Notes: a model not told the origin generated them from the sequence alone. Shown: positions 23,395 to 33,572, counted from the stretch's first letter. The stretch: DNA of 64,000 nucleotides from CAYXVJ01 sp964558445 (GCA_964558445.1 CAZLEA010000001.1:124001-188000), one strand, 5' to 3'. Numbers and translations: made by a program.

Positions 23395-26300
23395 AACTTC
23401 AGCCAAGTCCACTGCTTCGATCTCATAGAGTCTTCTGTCCGGTATCGACCAGATCAAGCGACGCCGGACGGCCCTACCCGTAGCCGCATAGATTGCACGG
23501 CTGTAGAGCTCGAGCTGGATCCGATAGCGCTCGTTTAGCGTGCGGAGGCGCTGTTCTTCGCTCCCTTGCAATACATCCGACTTATAATCTAGCAAGACGC
23601 TGTCTTCGCCCTTCCCATACCATAAATCGATAATACCCTGAATCAATATTCTGTCATCGCCCTCCGGCCCCAAATCCGAAGCGAAGCTTCGCATCGGTTC
23701 GGCAAGTGTGAAGGGTACTTCGCGATAGACTTGCTCTCCTGCCGCCTCGACTTGCAAGATCTCCTTGGCAATCGGCGAATCGACATAGGCCTGTAAGTGC
23801 TTCGTATAGGGCAGTACGGCCTCTAGTTCAGCATCATTTAGTACGCCTTCGTCTACGAAATGGCGGAGCGCTTCAATCATGTGACCTTCTGTTCCCCCGC
23901 GTAGTTCAGAGACGTCCAAGAAGCGCAGCACCGTATGCAGCGCGGTTCCTCGCTCACTGGGCCCAAGCCCGGTCTTCGCAGCCGTATCTGCTTCGGGCGC
24001 GAGCCAGTCGACAAGCTGAGTATTGATGCCGCCTCCCGTCAACTCCCCAAGCTCTACGCCATCCGCCGTAGGCGAGGCAACTGTAGGATCCATATCTTCG
24101 GACATCTGCACCAGCATCTGCATCCTGCGCTTCATATCGCTAACCGCAAACTTCTGAGCAGTTCTCGTCGCCATGGGATACGAATACTTGCTGCTATAAG
24201 CGGCACAGATCTCCCGGAAGGCCGTCTCGTCTAGCATTTCTTCTGCTTGCTCATGGGATACTGCCGCCTCAATCGGAGTCGATGCATCAGTAACAGGCTT
24301 CACTTCATAGCCCGGCCATGCCTGCCCTGTCGCCATATTCGTAAATCGCCAAGACCCGGCCGTCACGGATTCACCCGTATCTGCCGCTATGAAGTGCTCC
24401 GCCAGCATCGGATGAGCTGCAATCTGACTCATGAAGACCAGATCCGAGTACGTACTCGCCAGCAGGAGTTCTTGTCGCCCGTAAGCAATTGAAGCCCCAG
24501 GGTAATGTGGTGCCAGATGCGCGTTTGCAAACTTCTTTAGACGCTCTTGATAAGAAGATGACTTGCTCTGCCTACGTCGCTTATGGCTTGCGATCAAGTA
24601 GAGCTTGTTCTCCGCTCTCGTCATGGCGACATAGAGCAGTCTCAATGCTTCGGCGAAGGCCGCATCATCCATCTCCTCCTTCTGTGCTTCCGTGATGATC
24701 GATGGATAAGACAATACCCGATCGGGCCTGCGAATTCGGTAGGCAATACCGCCGCGCTCGCTAAGTTCCACAAACGAACTGCCTCGGCGATTGTGTCCGA
24801 CAAGCTTCCGATTCAAGCCGACGAGGAAGACGAGGGGGAACTCCAGGCCTTTGCTCTTATGGAAGGTCATGACACGGATACTGTCGTCTCGATCGCCATC
24901 TTCTTCGAACGGCGACACGGTGTTACCCTGTTTGCGCTTCTCCTCCAGATACCGCACGAAGTAGGCTAAGCCTCTATTGCCGCGCCGCTCATAATCGGCT
25001 GCCCACTCCTTGAATTGGCGCAAATTCTCGACGCGAAGCTGACCCTCCTCCTCGGCCATAACAGCCTCGGGTAGCGCCGTCTCGACATAGATGCGGGTAA
25101 TCAGCTCCTCTACGCTGAGGTAGACGGATGCCTCGCGAAGCGTGTGCAGCCAGTCCATGAAGCGTCTTAGCTTCTCTTGTAGCGGCCCTGTTGCATGCTG
25201 CAGATAGTAGCGCACCGCCTCGTGATAGTGCTCATACGGATTTCGCTCCTTACGATTACGTAGGGAGAAGGCCTTCATCTCGAGTAGCTCCCGATCCGAG
25301 AATCTGCCGTATATAGGCAGCATGCGTAAGCAAGTCAGCAGCGGCACATCCTGTAGCTCGTTACCGACTAGCTGCAAGAGAGCCTCCATCAAACGGAGCT
25401 CGTTTGCTTCCAAGTAACCGTTATCTTGAATGCTGCTGACCGGATAACCCTGGCGAGTCAATTCCGCACCCACCGCCTTCGCATGATTATGCGTGAAGCA
25501 CAAGATAGTAATATCGCCATAACTTGGAGCTAACGGATGCCCGTTGCCATAACCCTCTTGGCGGATGATATCGCCGATCAGCCTAGCNNNNNNNNNNNNN
25601 NNNNNNNNNNNNNNNNNNNNNNNNNNNNNNNNNNNNNNNNNNNNNNNNNNNNNNNNNNNNNNNNNNNNNNNNNNNNNNNNNNNNNNNTCCAGATAATCGA
25701 TCTCACCCGTACTCTCCTCCATCACGCGTTCGAAGAGCGAATTGACCGCAGCCAAGACGCCATGAACAGAGCGGAAATTCCGGCTCATCAGATAGACGCT
25801 TCCGAGCGAATCTGCTTCCCCGTACATCTGCATCTTACGGTTGAAGAGCTCGGGCCTGGCATGACGGAAGCGATAGATACTCTGTTTGACGTCCCCGACC
25901 ACGAAGATATTGTCACGCCCGACCGCCTCGATGATGCTGTTCTGAATACTGGATGTGTCTTGATACTCATCGACATATATCTCTGTAATCTCACGGACAT
26001 AGAGATCGATCACCTCAGGCTTCTTAAGCAGCGCCAGCGCCATATGCTCGAAATCGTTGAAGTCGATGACACCGTCCCCCGCCTTCAGAATCGTATACTC
26101 GCGGTCGGTCTCGAGCACCAACATAAACAAGGCACGAATCACCGGCACCATGGCCTGTAGATCCTCCTCGATCAAGTTCTTCTTGTAAGCAAAGGCCGGC
26201 AGCGTACCGCGCGGCGCATCCTTGTGGGCGAGATAGAATCCCGTAATCGCAGACATGTTATAGCGGATACAATCGCTGAGCCAATTGCGATGTTCCATCT

Positions 26301-27321
26301 CCTTGTAGCGCGTGACACGGGGGAACAAGCAGGTCTTGAGCAGAGCTTGTATCTCGGTATAGGGAAGCTTCGGATCGGCAAGCAAGCGCTTCTTCAATGC
26401 CGCGATGCCGGCAAGTGATTCCAGGCAGCCTTGTTTCGTATCCTCGTTTCGCTGTATGCCCGCCTTGGTCTTCGTCGACAAGATCTCGCTTGACGGATCC
26501 GAAACGAGCGTCTCCATCTCCTTGAGCACTTCTGACTGCGAGTCGATAGCCCGTAGCAGGCGGCGGCGAAGTGTAGCGGCGGCACGGCTTCGATCGAAGT
26601 CGCTTGCGGCCAATTCCACCTCGCGAAGCTCCGCTTCGACCCAATCTCGATAAGCCGGCATGGAACGTAAGAACGAATAGACTTCGCGAATGCTGTTTCG
26701 TATCGCGTCGTCGTTCTTGCTACCCGCATAACTGTCCAGTAACAGACGAAAGCGTGCGGCCTCCGAGTGCTCTTCGGGCGTAAATGAGCTATCGATTACG
26801 TCCCCGCTCTCGTCTTGCTCTCTCTCCTCCGCATCCAACATCTCCAGGCGCGAGTAGTGGCGTTCCAACACCCGATCGACTGCGAGGCCGAAGAGCTCCT
26901 CGCTCTCCGTCTGATCGGCCGTACGGAAATCCGCATCCGGTGCCTCGATACCGTCTTCGTCCAGATCGAGCAAATACGCATACTCACGAACAACAGAGAG
27001 ACAAAACGAGTGTATCGTCGAGATTCTCGCATAGGGAAGATAGAGCGCCTGGCGATTCAGATAGGCTCGCTCCTCGCTTGTTTCGGCCGCTCGGATCGCT
27101 TGCCCGAGGCTCTCGCTGATCTTCGCCTTCATGTTCGCGGCCGCCGCATCCGTAAAGGTCAACACCAGCAACCCCGAAACGTCCACATCGCCTCTTCGGA
27201 TCCGTGAGATGATGCGCTCAACCATAACCGTCGTCTTGCCGGAGCCGGCAGCCGCAGAGACCAGTATATTCCCTGCCGGCGCATCGATGATTCGTTGTTG
27301 TTCCTCGGTATACGTCGCCAT
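23383..27321 (-). CDS. addA: ATP-dependent helicase/nuclease subunit A (with assembly gap)
   Basis: Motor and nuclease subunit of the AddAB complex, which resects double-strand breaks for RecA. About 1312 residues as written, including 34 unknown at the N run. Visible in order: Q-motif TEEQQRII, Walker A AAGSGKTTV (about 20-30), Walker B region YVDEYQDTS, helicase motifs FHKSKGLEFP and LLYVAMTRAENKLY, then the C-terminal RecB-type nuclease (RGTALHTVLRF, IIDLWYG, LLDYKSD). The ATG at 27321 overlaps the addB stop by one base (TGATG) and follows GGGAGG. The frame is open on both sides of the gap, but the gap looks too short for the family. Confidence 0.95.
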   Translation of the reverse strand: MATYTEEQQRIIDAPAGNILVSAAAGSGKTTVMVERIISRIRRGDVDVSGLLVLTFTDAAAANMKAKISESLGQAIRAAETSEERAYLNRQALYLPYARISTIHSFCLSVVREYAYLLDLDEDGIEAPDADFRTADQTESEELFGLAVDRVLERHYSRLEMLDAEEREQDESGDVIDSSFTPEEHSEAARFRLLLDSYAGSKNDDAIRNSIREVYSFLRSMPAYRDWVEAELREVELAASDFDRSRAAATLRRRLLRAIDSQSEVLKEMETLVSDPSSEILSTKTKAGIQRNEDTKQGCLESLAGIAALKKRLLADPKLPYTEIQALLKTCLFPRVTRYKEMEHRNWLSDCIRYNMSAITGFYLAHKDAPRGTLPAFAYKKNLIEEDLQAMVPVIRALFMLVLETDREYTILKAGDGVIDFNDFEHMALALLKKPEVIDLYVREITEIYVDEYQDTSSIQNSIIEAVGRDNIFVVGDVKQSIYRFRHARPELFNRKMQMYGEADSLGSVYLMSRNFRSVHGVLAAVNSLFERVMEESTGEIDYLXXXXXXXXXXXXXXXXXXXXXXXXXXXXXXXXXXARLIGDIIRQEGYGNGHPLAPSYGDITILCFTHNHAKAVGAELTRQGYPVSSIQDNGYLEANELRLMEALLQLVGNELQDVPLLTCLRMLPIYGRFSDRELLEMKAFSLRNRKERNPYEHYHEAVRYYLQHATGPLQEKLRRFMDWLHTLREASVYLSVEELITRIYVETALPEAVMAEEEGQLRVENLRQFKEWAADYERRGNRGLAYFVRYLEEKRKQGNTVSPFEEDGDRDDSIRVMTFHKSKGLEFPLVFLVGLNRKLVGHNRRGSSFVELSERGGIAYRIRRPDRVLSYPSIITEAQKEEMDDAAFAEALRLLYVAMTRAENKLYLIASHKRRRQSKSSSYQERLKKFANAHLAPHYPGASIAYGRQELLLASTYSDLVFMSQIAAHPMLAEHFIAADTGESVTAGSWRFTNMATGQAWPGYEVKPVTDASTPIEAAVSHEQAEEMLDETAFREICAAYSSKYSYPMATRTAQKFAVSDMKRRMQMLVQMSEDMDPTVASPTADGVELGELTGGGINTQLVDWLAPEADTAAKTGLGPSERGTALHTVLRFLDVSELRGGTEGHMIEALRHFVDEGVLNDAELEAVLPYTKHLQAYVDSPIAKEILQVEAAGEQVYREVPFTLAEPMRSFASDLGPEGDDRILIQGIIDLWYGKGEDSVLLDYKSDVLQGSEEQRLRTLNERYRIQLELYSRAIYAATGRAVRRRLIWSIPDRRLYEIEAVDLAEVLGL
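25588..25687. other. Scaffold gap of 100 N inside addA
   Basis: Exactly 100 N between EESTGEIDYL and ARLIGDIIRQEG. The flanks are not duplicated. In Bacillus AddA the matching segment is about 90 residues, so the true gap is probably larger than shown. Confidence 0.98.
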
Positions 27322-30300
27322 CAATTATCCCTCCCATACCGCTTGCGAAGATACAGAAGCAAGGCTTCTACATCCGGCTTCTCCCCCTCTTGGGCGGCCA
27401 AACGCTTCAAGCCTGCCAAGCGTCTGACTTGCTGCAGAGGCTTCTCCATACGGCAAGCAAAACGATGTTCGCAATAGTCGCAAGGCGTCCGATCTCCCCC
27501 CGACATCTTCGGCTCGACCCCGAATCGCCCGGCCAGTATGTCCTCTGTCAGGCGCATGCGATTCTCCCGATTCATCTGCATCAACAGATCCAGCTCCTCC
27601 GGGCTTCGCTTAAACTGTGACGGCTGATAGTATGCCGCAAGTGCCTTCTCTACCGCCGCATCGTAGTCTCCCGGCATCTGCTCTATACTGTGATGCTGTT
27701 CGTCCAAGCGTACGTACATCGCCTCTTCGGCAAGTAGATCTTCTGCTCTGACACCGGGCAAGCCGCTTGCCATGACCGCCTCCAGATAGGTTAGGATCTG
27801 GAGATCGAGTCCCTCGAACAGGGCATCGTAATCGATCTTGTGCTCCGAGCTCTTGTAATCCACGACACAAAAACCGATCTGACCCGACTCTGTATGCCGT
27901 ATATCCACGCGGTCGATCGTACCGCGCAAATTGATGATCAAGCCATCTTCCGTACGCACTTGGAGTGCAGGAATCGGATTGCGCTCGCCGAAGCTATGCT
28001 CGAAACGGTACGGCATATAGTTCGACTCCCATAATTGGCGTAGCAGAGCAGGCCAGGCCATCCGAATCACCTTCTGCACCGGCCTGCCCGCCGCATAGCG
28101 ATACCCGTCACTGTCGAAGGTCAGGAAATCCGCTTGACTTGTCAGTGCTTCGCGGTAGATTCGTTCGCCCTCTAGCTCGGGGTCGCGTTGCAGATAACTT
28201 GTCCAGACAGCCTCGCGCTCCTCATCGGAGTTTGTGGCCAGTAAGTCTAGACTTAGCTCACTGAAGGCAAGTTCGAACGCCGCGTGCAGCAAGCTTCCCC
28301 GATTCATCGCCGTCGGTTCCGCGATCTCTCGGTCCGATACGCGCAGCAAGTACTTAGAGAGATACTCGTACGGACAAGCCGCGTAAGTCTCCAGGGCCGA
28401 AACCGAGATATTCGGCATGTGGCGCAAGAGCTCATGCGTTAGCGACGCCAAGTCGGTGTCCGCTTCCGGCTCGCCGGGAACACTAGTACTCGTTGGCGAT
28501 GGATCCGTGGCGGCAAGACAACGTCGCAGCGCTTCCCACGCGGCAGTGTCTTCGCCTGCTCCTTCTACTGTCTGTGCAGAAGCCGCGCGAGTGTCTCGCA
28601 AGATTAATTGCCTGCGAAGTTCGTCTGCCGCAAGCAAGCGATAGTCGTCTGGGCTCTCGATTTGTTTCGGTATTTGTTCTATAGCCAAATTCAGCGCGTC
28701 AGCCAGGCGCTGCAGCACGGTCGACGCTTCGCTTCGGCTACCGCTATAGCTCAGATAGAGCTTCTGTGACGGCGTGAAGAGCAACTGGCGAACGATAAAC
28801 GCATCGCTCTGGACCTGATCGTCGTTCAAACCCGGCAAATGCACGTCTTGTTCCTCCGAGAGGATTTCGCACTCGCTATCCTTGAGCAATCCCGTATTCA
28901 TGCTGCTTGGCGGCAGAAGACCGCTCCTTGCACCGAGGACGAAGAGCAGCTTGCACTCCGAGCCTACGATCTCTGTTGCCGGTCCGATGGCGACTTGATC
29001 CAAGTCACTTGGGATTACGCCTGCATAATTGGACTCAGCCGCCACCTGCAGAATCCGGCGCAGCATGGCGAGATCAAACGGTCTGTCACCGAAGAGCTCA
29101 TCCAAGTCGGACAGGATCTGGCCGAGGCTGTTCCAAGCCTTGGCCAAGGAGACCGCATGGTCGCTATCCTCTGCTGCCGAGAGTCGCTCCACTTCCGAAG
29201 CGACCCAGGTAGCCAGATCCAAATTCGGATGACGAAGCAGACTACGAAACGCGTCGGTTAGTGAGCGACAAGTCTTCTTAGTGCGAAGCGCCTCAAGAGG
29301 CCTTCGAAGCGGCAGGAGCCTGGTTTCGACAAGCTCTCTGAGCTCTGTCGGATAGCGCTCCATGTAGAAGATCCCGCTGTGGTGCATACCGGTAGCAAGC
29401 CAGTAGTTCTCGAGCAAATCCGTTTCGCTTGCTGCGATGGGAAACGGTCCCGAACGCAAAAAGGCAAGCAGGTGTGCGGCCTGCCAATTCGAGCTTGCGG
29501 TATCCAGCATCGCCAGAATGAAGCGCAGAATCGGAGTGTCGGCCAGCGAACGGCGCGAATCGATAAAGGCCGGTATCTCATATGCCGGGAAGGTACTGCG
29601 GATAAGGGGCAGATAACTGTTCGTATCCAGCAAACAGATCGCCATATCTCGGTAGCGGTAGTGACCGCCAAGCGCCAGGCGGCGAATCTCTGCGGCTACA
29701 CGATTCACTTCGTCTTGGACAGAAGTGGCTGCTTGCAAACAAAGGAAGTTCTCTAAATAGCGTCTGCTCTCTTCGTCACAAGACAAGGCTTCTTCATAAG
29801 CGAGAATCGAAGCCAGCAGCGGTACCTGACGCCTGTTGTCCGAGACGTATCTGCTCTGACTGATACCTAAAAAGCCACCTAGATTATGCGCCGTTTCGCT
29901 GCCGATCTGATAGGCGGGATGCACGTGTACGGATGATGCCCTATCACCGACGAGACTATCGGTCACGACCGTAATACTAAGCTTATGACATAGCGCATCG
30001 AGCGCCGTTAAGATTCTATATTCTTGGGGTGTAAAATCACGGGTCTCACCGAAACCCGTCAACCAAATCCACGTGTCCTTCAAGACCGCCAAGCGCTTCT
30101 GCAGATTCTTGGTGGCACGGCCATCAACCAGAGACTCGAGCAAACAGGCAAGATCTTCCAGCCCTTGTTCCGAGTCGGTCCGATCGAGCATCGCCAAGGA
30201 TCGGTTGTAGTGCTCCAAGAGGAGTGCCAAATCATGGAACTTCGCATGCAATTGCTGATCCGAACTATTCGTGGCTGTCGCCAAGAGCTGCTCCGACCGA

Positions 30301-30698
30301 ATGCCGAAACGACGCAAGTAGCCCAGTACGGCCAGGATTTGCTCCACGTAGCCGCTTCTTGACGCCAAACGAGAGAAGAGCTTCAGCTCATCCTTGTGTT
30401 CTTCGATCAAGGCGGCGAGCAGCATGGCTTGCCCCTCACGGCTGAGTCGATCCTGAGGTCTCAGTCCGGCCAGGTCGAAGATTCGAAACGAGAGGCGCGA
30501 GAAACTCAGCACCTCTGCCATCATCAGACCGCTCGCACCGGCGGTATCCATATAACGTCGCTCGGTTGCAAGCTTACGATTCTCGGGCACCAAGATAATT
30601 GCCCTCGTATCCGGCCACAATTCATGAAGCCTCGCCACTTCACCCAATACATCGCGGGTAAGCGAGTCGATACTCGGTCCGTAGATCAGCTCTGCCAT
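27321..30698 (-). CDS. addB: ATP-dependent nuclease subunit B
   Basis: Partner of AddA that reads Chi-like sites and cuts the 5' strand. 1125 residues. The C-terminal nuclease has the iron-sulphur cysteines (ETYAACPYEYLSKYL early, CDYCEHRFAC at the end) and the catalytic FCVVDYKSSEHK. At the N-terminus, where B. subtilis AddB has a Walker A (GRSGSGKT), this protein reads YGPSIDSLTRDVL without the Gly-Lys-Ser/Thr, as in streptococcal RexB. The ATG at 30698 follows GGAGG by seven bases; an earlier in-frame start has no such site. First gene of the addBA operon, behind a LexA-type operator. Confidence 0.94.
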   Translation of the reverse strand: MAELIYGPSIDSLTRDVLGEVARLHELWPDTRAIILVPENRKLATERRYMDTAGASGLMMAEVLSFSRLSFRIFDLAGLRPQDRLSREGQAMLLAALIEEHKDELKLFSRLASRSGYVEQILAVLGYLRRFGIRSEQLLATATNSSDQQLHAKFHDLALLLEHYNRSLAMLDRTDSEQGLEDLACLLESLVDGRATKNLQKRLAVLKDTWIWLTGFGETRDFTPQEYRILTALDALCHKLSITVVTDSLVGDRASSVHVHPAYQIGSETAHNLGGFLGISQSRYVSDNRRQVPLLASILAYEEALSCDEESRRYLENFLCLQAATSVQDEVNRVAAEIRRLALGGHYRYRDMAICLLDTNSYLPLIRSTFPAYEIPAFIDSRRSLADTPILRFILAMLDTASSNWQAAHLLAFLRSGPFPIAASETDLLENYWLATGMHHSGIFYMERYPTELRELVETRLLPLRRPLEALRTKKTCRSLTDAFRSLLRHPNLDLATWVASEVERLSAAEDSDHAVSLAKAWNSLGQILSDLDELFGDRPFDLAMLRRILQVAAESNYAGVIPSDLDQVAIGPATEIVGSECKLLFVLGARSGLLPPSSMNTGLLKDSECEILSEEQDVHLPGLNDDQVQSDAFIVRQLLFTPSQKLYLSYSGSRSEASTVLQRLADALNLAIEQIPKQIESPDDYRLLAADELRRQLILRDTRAASAQTVEGAGEDTAAWEALRRCLAATDPSPTSTSVPGEPEADTDLASLTHELLRHMPNISVSALETYAACPYEYLSKYLLRVSDREIAEPTAMNRGSLLHAAFELAFSELSLDLLATNSDEEREAVWTSYLQRDPELEGERIYREALTSQADFLTFDSDGYRYAAGRPVQKVIRMAWPALLRQLWESNYMPYRFEHSFGERNPIPALQVRTEDGLIINLRGTIDRVDIRHTESGQIGFCVVDYKSSEHKIDYDALFEGLDLQILTYLEAVMASGLPGVRAEDLLAEEAMYVRLDEQHHSIEQMPGDYDAAVEKALAAYYQPSQFKRSPEELDLLMQMNRENRMRLTEDILAGRFGVEPKMSGGDRTPCDYCEHRFACRMEKPLQQVRRLAGLKRLAAQEGEKPDVEALLLYLRKRYGRDN

Positions 30699-30746
30699 AC
30701 AAGTTCCTCCGTCCGGCATGAGAGGGGCACTCCCTCACTAGCCGTC

Positions 30747-30776
30747 ATTATAGCAGACCCGGGCGGAGGCGAACAA
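30747..30776 (-). promoter_or_regulatory. Promoter of addBA
   Basis: Minus strand: TTGTTC (30771-30776), 18 bases, TATAAT (30747-30752) extended by TGC. The -35 box lies within the palindrome at 30769-30784. Confidence 0.65.
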
Positions 30777-30784
30777 GCGTTCGC
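30769..30784. promoter_or_regulatory. LexA-type (SOS) operator on the addBA promoter
   Basis: Perfect palindrome GCGAAC-AAGC-GTTCGC. It matches the Bacillota SOS box (CGAAC, four bases, GTTCG type) and covers the -35 element of addBA, so bound LexA would block transcription until DNA damage. Confidence 0.72.
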
Positions 30785-30802
30785 TTTGGCATAAATATCA
30801 CA

Positions 30803-31750
30803 TTATGAAGAGGATTTCTTCTTCCAGAAACCGTGCGTGGCTAGCGATGAGAGCTGCGAGATTACGCCGGCACCAAACATCAACAGAGCACCCACGATCG
30901 CTCTCCCCTGCATCACTTCGGAGAGGAAGATCATACCGCCAACAGCGGCAAAGACAGACTCCGAGCTCATAATAATCGCAGCATGACTCGCCTGCGCATG
31001 ACGCTGGGCGAAGATCTGCAGCGTATAGGCCACACCGGAGGAGAAGATACCGGTATAGAGCAATGGCACCAATACAGACTGTATGCCGGCCCAAGAGATG
31101 TCCACTTGCATGATCAGGCTCACGACCAAACCGATCACACCGGCGACCAGGAATTGCAGGGTCGACAAGCGAAGCGAATCCGTCTTCGGGCTGAAGTGCT
31201 CGATCAAGATAATATGGAGCGCGTAGAGGAAGGCACTCACGATCAAGATCAAGTCCGATCCTGCGATGGCAAGCTCGCCTTGAACACTCAAGAGATATAG
31301 ACCGATGACCGCGATAATCAGGCTTGCTCCGCTCATCAGGTTCAGTCGATACCTCCCAAGGAAGATGCCCATAATCGGTACCAAGACAACATATAGGCTG
31401 GTGATGAAACCGGCCTGTCCCGCGGTTGCCGTGACAAGCGCGCTCTGTTGGAGGAAGGAGGCCAGAAACAAGACCGCGCCCATACTGAGTCCTCCCGGCA
31501 AGGCGGCAAGCCAAGCAGCCTTCGTGCGCGGCTTCGCAGGGCCCTTCTTCTCCTTCTTGTTCAGAAACCAAATCACAGGTAAAAGCGATACGGCACCCAA
31601 GAGATAGCGTATCGCCACAAACAAGATCGGCGGCAGATTACTCGCCCCCTCGCGCTGAGCGACGAAGGCAAGCCCCCAGATTGCAGCTACCAAAAGCAAA
31701 AGCAGGTCCGATTGAATCGTCTTCTTCAGTTCCGGTGATCCGTCAATCAT
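30803..31750 (-). CDS. EamA/DMT-family transporter
   Basis: Ten-helix inner-membrane carrier of the drug/metabolite transporter superfamily, 315 residues, with the two EamA repeats (AAIWGLAFVAQREG near residue 22; HIILIEHFSPKTDSLRLS at the start of repeat two). The C-terminus is basic and cytoplasmic (WKKKSSS). The start at 31750 overlaps the acyl ligase stop by eight bases and has a weak AGGCTGA ribosome site, so the two are translationally coupled. The substrate is unknown; EamA members move amino acids, sugars or metabolites. Its pairing with a fatty-acid ligase is the only clue. Confidence 0.9.
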   Translation of the reverse strand: MIDGSPELKKTIQSDLLLLLVAAIWGLAFVAQREGASNLPPILFVAIRYLLGAVSLLPVIWFLNKKEKKGPAKPRTKAAWLAALPGGLSMGAVLFLASFLQQSALVTATAGQAGFITSLYVVLVPIMGIFLGRYRLNLMSGASLIIAVIGLYLLSVQGELAIAGSDLILIVSAFLYALHIILIEHFSPKTDSLRLSTLQFLVAGVIGLVVSLIMQVDISWAGIQSVLVPLLYTGIFSSGVAYTLQIFAQRHAQASHAAIIMSSESVFAAVGGMIFLSEVMQGRAIVGALLMFGAGVISQLSSLATHGFWKKKSSS

Positions 31751-33572
31751 GATTTGTCAGCCTATCTACGTTCGTTCCGCTCATCTGACGCATGGTCTTA
31801 TCCAGACGATCGAGCAGAGAGCGCATCAGGCGCTGCTCGTCTTGGCGCTTCACCTTGAGCGTCGTCGTGCGAACGAAATCCGCCTCGGTGAATACGAAGT
31901 AGGCGACGGAACGGTAGCCGGGCATCTGCGTATTGATCTTGGCAATCTCCTTCTTCAAGTAAGCCGAGACCTCGGCATCGTCCGCCTTGTCGCTAAGCGG
32001 CATGGCCTCTCGATCGATCAGGATCTTCGCGCAGATATCGACTGCATCGCGCGAGTTGGTCTCGCCCCAGACGACACTCTCCTTGATGCCCGGGATCTTG
32101 TTCACGAGTGATTCGATCTCTTCGGGGAAGGCCTTTTTGCCATTCGTGAGAACGATCATCGACTTGATACGGCCCGTGATGTGGATACAGCCCTTCTGAT
32201 CGATATAGCCCATGTCACCCGTGTGAAGCCAGCCGGCATCATCGATCGATTCCTTCGTCGCTTCTTCGTCTTCGAAGTAGCCCATCATGACCGAATCGCT
32301 ACGTACGAGGATCTCGCCGATGGCGCCCGTCTCCGAGCTCTCTGCATCGATCGCCACCTCTACGCCATAGAGCGGCACGCCGACGGAACCCGGCACAAGC
32401 AACCTCGGATTGTGTACCGAGACGACAGGCGAGTGCTCCGTCAGGCCGTAACCTTCGAGGAAGGTCAGGCCGAAGTCGTTGAAGGCTTGGAAGATCTCCT
32501 TATCGAGTGCAGCAGCACCCGAGACGACGAGGCGCAGGCCACCGCCCAGGCCGTCGATAACCGACTTGAACATCTTGCGGTTGAACTCGAAGCCGACCGC
32601 CTTCAGATTGCGGGCAATCGGCCGCATGACGTTGACGAGCGGCTTCTTACCGGACTCCTCGATCTTGCTATCGACACGCTTGTAGATGTTCTCGAACAGC
32701 AGCGGTACGCCGACCATGCAGTTGATGCGCCATTCGACCAGGTTATTCGCCAGATAGCGCAAGCCGTCCATGAAGCAGATGCAAACACCGAAGTAGAGCA
32801 TCGTATACATGCCGGTTGTCGTCTCGAAGGTGTGATGTAGAGGCAAAACAGATAGCGCGCGCTCGCCCGGATAGAGTTCCAGAACGGATGCGATGCTATA
32901 GATGTTACTCGTGATGTTGCGATGCGAGAGCATGACGCCCTTGGACGCGGCCGTCGTACCCGAGGTAAACAAGATGATCGCAAGCGAGCTCGGATCGATC
33001 GATTTGTCGAGGAAGCTTCGGTCCCCGCCCTCCAAGAGGGCGAGGCCTTCATGGATTAATTCGCTGTAACGAACGAAGCGAGGATCATCTGGCAACGTGA
33101 CGGCCTGACCGTCCGGCACAACCTGATCCATCACGACGATTAGCTCGAGACCGTCATAGTCGGCTACAGCGGACTTCGCCACATCCATCAACTTAGGGGT
33201 AACAAAGAGACAGCGACTCTGGCTGCGGCTTATCAGGGAAACCACTTCGTTGGCAGGTAGCATGCGATCTAGAGGAACGACGACACCGACACCACCGCAG
33301 GCAGCATTGTAGGACACGGCCCACTCGTAGCAGTTCTCGCCCATGACGGCAATATGTGCGCCCTCAAGGCCGCGCTTCAAGAGAGCGGTACCGGTCGCAT
33401 CGATGTCGCTGACGAATTCCTCGTAGGTCTTGATGATGACCTCGGCATGCGGCTTGCGACGGAACATATAGGCCGGGTTATTGGCATACTTCTCGCTCCT
33501 GTTGCGCAACATGTCAATCGTTGTCGCGAAGCGTTCGGCGCTGTAGAGTGCTTTTCCCTTGATAACTTTCAT
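31743..33572 (-). CDS. AMP-binding long-chain fatty acid ligase
   Basis: Activates fatty acids as acyl-AMP and transfers them to CoA or acyl carrier protein. 609 residues of the ANL superfamily: the P-loop IILFTSGTTAASKGV, the adenine motif LEGYGLTEHSPVV, the hinge Asp in LHTGDMGYID, and a small C-terminal lid that still holds a lysine-rich stretch (TLKVKRQ). ATG at 33572 has AAGGGG upstream. With acp, plsC and a lipid kinase nearby, acyl-ACP synthetase activity for exogenous fatty acids is plausible, but CoA versus ACP cannot be decided from sequence. Confidence 0.9.
   Translation of the reverse strand: MKVIKGKALYSAERFATTIDMLRNRSEKYANNPAYMFRRKPHAEVIIKTYEEFVSDIDATGTALLKRGLEGAHIAVMGENCYEWAVSYNAACGGVGVVVPLDRMLPANEVVSLISRSQSRCLFVTPKLMDVAKSAVADYDGLELIVVMDQVVPDGQAVTLPDDPRFVRYSELIHEGLALLEGGDRSFLDKSIDPSSLAIILFTSGTTAASKGVMLSHRNITSNIYSIASVLELYPGERALSVLPLHHTFETTTGMYTMLYFGVCICFMDGLRYLANNLVEWRINCMVGVPLLFENIYKRVDSKIEESGKKPLVNVMRPIARNLKAVGFEFNRKMFKSVIDGLGGGLRLVVSGAAALDKEIFQAFNDFGLTFLEGYGLTEHSPVVSVHNPRLLVPGSVGVPLYGVEVAIDAESSETGAIGEILVRSDSVMMGYFEDEEATKESIDDAGWLHTGDMGYIDQKGCIHITGRIKSMIVLTNGKKAFPEEIESLVNKIPGIKESVVWGETNSRDAVDICAKILIDREAMPLSDKADDAEVSAYLKKEIAKINTQMPGYRSVAYFVFTEADFVRTTTLKVKRQDEQRLMRSLLDRLDKTMRQMSGTNVDRLTNHD

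Noticed and set aside
30798..31571. A 257-residue frame overlapping the EamA gene
   Set aside because: The EamA frame in the same strand has ten clear membrane helices; the other frame is Cys/Arg/Gly-rich noise.
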